From the NCBI GenBank assembly GCA_900767815.1, contig CAAGAM010000162.1:1-7508 (forward strand): a stretch of 7,508 nt of DNA, given 5' to 3'. This DNA is from Clostridia bacterium. GTDB taxonomy: Bacteria; Bacillota; Clostridia; Christensenellales; Borkfalkiaceae. The notes under the pieces are model-generated. The model saw only the letters and a program-made list of their open reading frames with translations. It was not told the origin of the DNA and did no database searches. Shown in pieces: positions 5,060-7,508 of this stretch. Both the position numbers and the translations under genes were made by a program. Within the stretch, counting starts at the first letter, position 1. Each line of letters begins with the position of its first letter.

Positions 5060-5128
5060 CGTTGTGGGCAGGAATCTGTCCGATTGCGATTTTCAAACAC
5101 AAAAATCAAAATCGGAGGATTTCAAAAA

Positions 5129-5647
5129 ATGACAGAAAACAATGCAAAGAAGTATATCATCAAAGTCAGAGGCGAAGAAGTTGAGGTAAGCGAAGAAGTA
5201 TATCGCGCATATATCAGACCAATAAGAGCCGAGCAGCGCAGAAAACGCAGAGAATGGAAGTGTTCAAAATTAAGCAAAACGGGCGGTTATTACGTTCGTT
5301 GCAATGAACGTTGCGAAACTTGTCCGTATTATAATGCCGGAAATTCCGCGTTGGGGAATGTTACTTCATTAGACAACCTTGTAGATTGCGAGGTGGAGAT
5401 AGAAGATAAAGAGTTTGATTTAGAAGCTAAATACATAGAAGAAGAAACGCGAAATGAAGAGAAAGAGAAATTATATAAGGCAATCACTTTACTCGCGCTT
5501 AAACAGCAAATAGTAATAAAAAAAATATTTTTTGAAAGGAAAAATCAAGAAGAAGTCGCGGTTGAATTGAATGTTTCTCAGCCGGCAATTTCTATTACTT
5601 TGGGTAGGGCAATAAGGAATCTAAAAAAAATATTAAAAAATTTTTAG
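5129..5647 (+). CDS. Sigma-70 region 4-like HTH protein with a Cys cluster
   Basis: The 172-residue product has three parts. The N-terminus (8-45) is a KYIIKVRGEEVEVSEEVYRAY segment followed by a basic stretch (RRKRREWK), common in small regulators of Firmicutes conjugative elements. The middle holds four cysteines (C45, C58, C62, C65; RCNERCETCPY), a possible metal site. The C-terminus (112-170) resembles sigma region 4: helices LYKAITLLALKQQIV, then NQEEVAVELNVSQPAISITLGRAIRNL as the HTH. There is no region 2, so it is not a complete sigma factor; it may act as an accessory regulator. The start is set by GGAGG (5114-5118) 10 nt before ATG; an in-frame ATG at 5003 would place coding sequence through a terminator and is rejected. 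It heads the right-hand gene series. Exact family uncertain. Confidence 0.75.
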   Translation: MTENNAKKYIIKVRGEEVEVSEEVYRAYIRPIRAEQRRKRREWKCSKLSKTGGYYVRCNERCETCPYYNAGNSALGNVTSLDNLVDCEVEIEDKEFDLEAKYIEEETRNEEKEKLYKAITLLALKQQIVIKKIFFERKNQEEVAVELNVSQPAISITLGRAIRNLKKILKNF

Positions 5648-5686
5648 GCAAACGTTTATATTTTGAAATCTCGTGTCCTTGTTAAG

Positions 5687-5714
5687 GTGAAGGGGTTAGT
5701 TGAAACGCCTTCAT
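5687..5714 (+). promoter_or_regulatory. Stem-loop next to the ribosome binding site of the 5730 gene
   Basis: GTGAAGG (5687-5693) pairs with CCTTCAT (5708-5714), and an inner GTT (5695-5697) with AAC (5704-5706) across a 1x1 mismatch. It ends directly before AAGGAG (5716-5721). A TCCTT at 5676-5680 could alternatively pair with AAGGA (5716-5720) and hide the ribosome binding site, so translational control is possible. Confidence 0.35.
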
Positions 5715-5729
5715 TAAGGAGACGAATCA

Positions 5730-5975
5730 ATGAAACTCATAAAAGACGAATTTGAAAAATATGCGCAAGAGCAAGGCTATGAAAGTGCCGAAGAACTTTT
5801 TGATTATTTGGGCGGCAATGTCAATGCATACAGAAGATATAAAAAACAAGTTCCCATAAGCAAAGAAACGTTCACGCAAATTTGTTGGGAAGTTGGTATG
5901 TCGGATGCCGCGGACTTTATTAAATTCGAGTCCGACGAACAAGAGCGATACCGAGAAATAACGGAAGAGTTTTAA
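5730..5975 (+). CDS. Small hypothetical protein with an HTH-like (XRE-type) pattern
   Basis: This 81-residue acidic protein starts at ATG with AAGGAG (5716-5721) 8 nt upstream. Its pattern of helices (FEKYAQEQGY, SAEELFDYLGG, NVNAYRRYKK, SKETFTQICWEVGM) resembles a degenerate XRE/Cro-type helix-turn-helix. It ends with DAADFIKFES and a charged tail. I do not recognise a named family. It is followed 14 nt later by a second small protein of the same helix order, and the ribosome binding site of that gene begins just after this stop codon. It lies on the same strand as the sigma-like and ArdC-like genes and could be an operon regulator or an accessory factor of the element. DNA binding is inferred from pattern only; an all-helical protein without DNA binding is equally possible. 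Confidence 0.65.
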   Translation: MKLIKDEFEKYAQEQGYESAEELFDYLGGNVNAYRRYKKQVPISKETFTQICWEVGMSDAADFIKFESDEQERYREITEEF

Positions 5976-5989
5976 CGGAGGAAAGTGTT

Positions 5990-6337
5990 TTGAAGCAAGA
6001 TATTTATCCGAATAAAGAAGAGTTTAGTAATCTCGTTTCGCACGACGGGTATTCGCTCCGAATCAACGCTTTCTTTGCGTGGCTCAGACGAAGCGGATAT
6101 ACCCTCGAATACATAGCCGAAAGATTAGCAACAACTCCCGATGACATTGTATTAAGGCTAAGACGACGAGAAAAATTCAACGAAAGAGAGCTGCGGATTC
6201 TCATATATCTTATGGGAGCGAAAGACGCGTTTTTCGTAATATATTTTCCGTCGTTCAGATTCCGTAAATACGTTTATCGTTGCGTATTCGGGAAGAAGAT
6301 GAGATGTCGGAAACGGAGGAGGTGGAGGAAAAAGTGA
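5990..6337 (+). CDS. Small HTH-like protein with an Arg-rich tail
   Basis: The 115-residue frame starts at TTG 5990, supported by GGAGG (5977-5981) 8 nt upstream; no ATG or GTG start fits (GTG 5985 meets a stop two codons later). Residues about 25-85 look like an XRE-type HTH: FFAWLRRSGYTLEYIAERL, TTPDDIVLRLRRR, then NERELRILIYLMGAKDAFF. From the shared GY to the shared G, 39 residues intervene both here and in the 81-residue protein upstream, and both end D-A-x3-I-x-F-x-S, so the two may be paralogues. The last dozen residues are mostly Arg and Lys; this stretch is the translation of the purine-rich ribosome binding site of the next gene, whose GTG start overlaps this stop by four bases, implying coupled translation. 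Function unknown; DNA binding inferred. Confidence 0.65.
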   Translation: MKQDIYPNKEEFSNLVSHDGYSLRINAFFAWLRRSGYTLEYIAERLATTPDDIVLRLRRREKFNERELRILIYLMGAKDAFFVIYFPSFRFRKYVYRCVFGKKMRCRKRRRWRKK

Positions 6338-7508
6338 GCGAGATTATAAGAAACGCGGACAGAAACAGAGCGATACAGGCAATGATGACGGATGGGGAGA
6401 AACTGAAAAGTTTTTATCGTTTCGTCGTAAACAATCCGCATATCCCGTTGCACGACGCCTGTCAGATCGTAATCTCAAGACCGAGCGCGAGCGTATGCTT
6501 TTCCTTTGAAGAGTGGAACGCACAAGGCAGACGGGTTACGAAAGGCAGAAAGGGTATTCCGTATTACGACGGCGACGGAAATAAGTATTTCGTATTCGAC
6601 GTAACCGATACGCACGGCGAAAACCGTTACAGACGCGCCGCACAGCCCGTGAAAAAGATTTTGGACGGACTCGACCTTCTTAACGGCACGGAAATAGCGG
6701 ACAGCAACCGCGGGGATTACCGCATTATGCTTTCGGGAGTGGTAACTTATCTCGGACAGAATGATTTTCTTACCGAAAACGACGAGATAAGAAACAGACT
6801 CATCGCAGAGGGCGTGGCGTATTCGCTGTATTCGTCAACCGGTTTTCCGAAAGAGCGCGGAATTACGCTGAAAGGCTATCCCTACGGCTTGGGAGATAAC
6901 GCGGATCTGTTTCGTGAAATTCAGAGCGTAACGAAAATTCTGCAACAGGACATAAATGACGCGGTTTTCAACAAGAAGAACGAAGTAGCCATAATCGATG
7001 ACACCGAAGAAGACTACGTTACGGACGAACCCGTGCTTCCGAAAGCGGACGAACAGCCTGCAAAACAGGAAGAAAAAGTTGAAACGCCGACCGTTTCGCC
7101 GTTTTACCAACGGTATGCAGAGATACAAAAGGACAACCCCGATTGTATCGTAACTTACCGCATGGGAGACTTTTACGAGATTATGGGCAAAAAGGCTGAA
7201 CAAGCCGCCGAAATTCTCGGATTAACCCTGACGGGCAGAAACGTAGGACTTCCCGAACGAGTGCCGATGTGCGGTTATCCGTATCACGTTGCGGATACCT
7301 ACTTGGAAAAACTCATAGAAAAGACGAGCGTAATAGTCGTCGAGCCGGACGCGGAGCCGTTCAAGATTTTATCGCGAGCGGAAGCGGGAGTAGAACATAC
7401 TCTTGTGGAAGCGACGAAAGAAGAAAGCGAAGAATTCGAGCGCGCGTTTGCCGAAAAAGAATCGGACGAACAGTCCGAGCCGGAAACCGAGGATGACGAA
7501 CCGACCGA
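6334..7508 (+). CDS. Large ArdC-like/MutS domain I-like protein, 5' part (open at window end)
   Basis: The frame is open for 391 residues to the window edge. Residues about 20-90 resemble the N-terminal ssDNA-binding domain of ArdC antirestriction proteins (PLHDACQIV, FSFEEWNAQGRRVTKGRKGI), as found at the head of large polyvalent proteins of conjugative elements. An acidic linker (about 220-255) follows. Residues 257-340 match MutS domain I: FYQRYAEIQKDNPD, YRMGDFYEIMGKKAEQAAEI, LTLTGRN, VPMCGYPYHVADTYLEKLIE. The mismatch-reading F-x-E motif is present as F280-Y281-E282. A very acidic tract (357-391) leads out of view; helicase or methyltransferase domains may follow, as in related large proteins. 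The start is GTG 6334 with GGAGG 5 nt upstream and a GTGA overlap with the previous gene; ATG 6304 is an in-frame alternative with a weak site. More GC-rich than the left of the window. Domain calls are from pattern. Confidence 0.8.
   Translation, partial: MSEIIRNADRNRAIQAMMTDGEKLKSFYRFVVNNPHIPLHDACQIVISRPSASVCFSFEEWNAQGRRVTKGRKGIPYYDGDGNKYFVFDVTDTHGENRYRRAAQPVKKILDGLDLLNGTEIADSNRGDYRIMLSGVVTYLGQNDFLTENDEIRNRLIAEGVAYSLYSSTGFPKERGITLKGYPYGLGDNADLFREIQSVTKILQQDINDAVFNKKNEVAIIDDTEEDYVTDEPVLPKADEQPAKQEEKVETPTVSPFYQRYAEIQKDNPDCIVTYRMGDFYEIMGKKAEQAAEILGLTLTGRNVGLPERVPMCGYPYHVADTYLEKLIEKTSVIVVEPDAEPFKILSRAEAGVEHTLVEATKEESEEFERAFAEKESDEQSEPETEDDEPT

Larger units (their letters stand above)
4840..5128 (+). 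other. 289-base non-coding, hairpin-rich region between com-like and sigma-like genes
   Basis: No reading frame here has a ribosome binding site. The region holds short pairings at 4868-4872/4896-4900 (ACACC / GGTGT) and 4901-4905/4926-4930 (GCCGA / TCGGC), followed by two strong terminator hairpins at 4941-5004 and 5017-5059. The 10-mer CCGATTGCGA occurs at 5020-5029 and again at 5080-5089, exactly 60 bases later, the second copy near the next gene's ribosome binding site. I see no good sigma-A promoter after the terminators. It may encode a small structured RNA or an attenuation leader for the gene at 5129. Confidence 0.5.

Noticed and set aside
5003..5128. N-terminal extension of the sigma-like protein from ATG 5003
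   Set aside because: It runs through a strong terminator hairpin and lacks a ribosome binding site; ATG 5129 has GGAGG correctly spaced.
6835..7203. Minus-strand frame of 122 codons opposite the ArdC/MutS-like gene
   Set aside because: Antisense to strong domain matches; its Phe/Val-rich product is typical of a reverse-strand shadow.
1..7508. CRISPR array, tRNA, rRNA, insertion sequence or attachment site
   Set aside because: No regularly spaced repeats, cloverleaf-like sequence, rRNA core, transposase frame or paired terminal repeats were found by reading.

Overview
The window is low-GC DNA with strong AGGAGG-type ribosome binding sites, near-consensus sigma-A promoters, LexA with a Firmicutes-style layout, and TTG/GTG starts. 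It looks like a Clostridia-type Firmicute, possibly an uncultured gut lineage. The gene content is accessory rather than housekeeping: an ImmA/IrrE-like protease, a WYL regulator, a LexA/S24 protein, a Com-like zinc ribbon, a sigma-region-4-like protein, two small HTH-like proteins and the start of a large ArdC-like/MutS-I-like protein. That set is typical of the regulatory and early part of an integrative conjugative element or a large prophage-like element. I see no integrase, relaxase or att site, so element membership is inferred.

Layout. 1-493: AT-rich, no supported gene, a 16-bp hairpin (248-283) and two stacked promoters. 494-1216: ImmA/IrrE-like zinc peptidase, closed by a terminator. 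1320-1610 (minus): small conserved hypothetical. 1678-2139: membrane-anchored protein that looks 5'-truncated. 2140-2425: no intact gene, probably decayed coding DNA. 2426-2680: small protein resembling the FtsK gamma winged helix, probably 5'-broken. 2732-3709: WYL regulator with its own promoter and terminator. 3901-4500: LexA with a promoter flanked by two palindromes. 4546-4623: two-tier inverted repeat just ahead of the Com-like gene (4651-4839). 4840-5128: a 289-base non-coding stretch with two strong tandem terminator hairpins. 5129-5647, 5730-5975, 5990-6337 and 6334-end: a same-strand series (sigma-4-like, two small HTH-like proteins, large multidomain protein) that runs off the window.

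The left third (1-2430) is AT-rich, loosely packed and partly decayed. From about 3900 rightward genes are tightly packed, mostly with strong ribosome binding sites, and are more GC-rich, so the window is compositionally mosaic. A plausible reading is that damage-responsive regulators (LexA with a self-cleavage centre, the metallopeptidase, the WYL protein) control a co-directional right-hand operon, with the Com-like/structured-RNA section adding post-transcriptional control. The most unusual items are the MutS domain-I-like segment with an intact F-Y-E motif behind an ArdC-like domain, the Com-like protein with no mom gene in view but beside structured RNA, and the tandem terminators ahead of the sigma-like gene.
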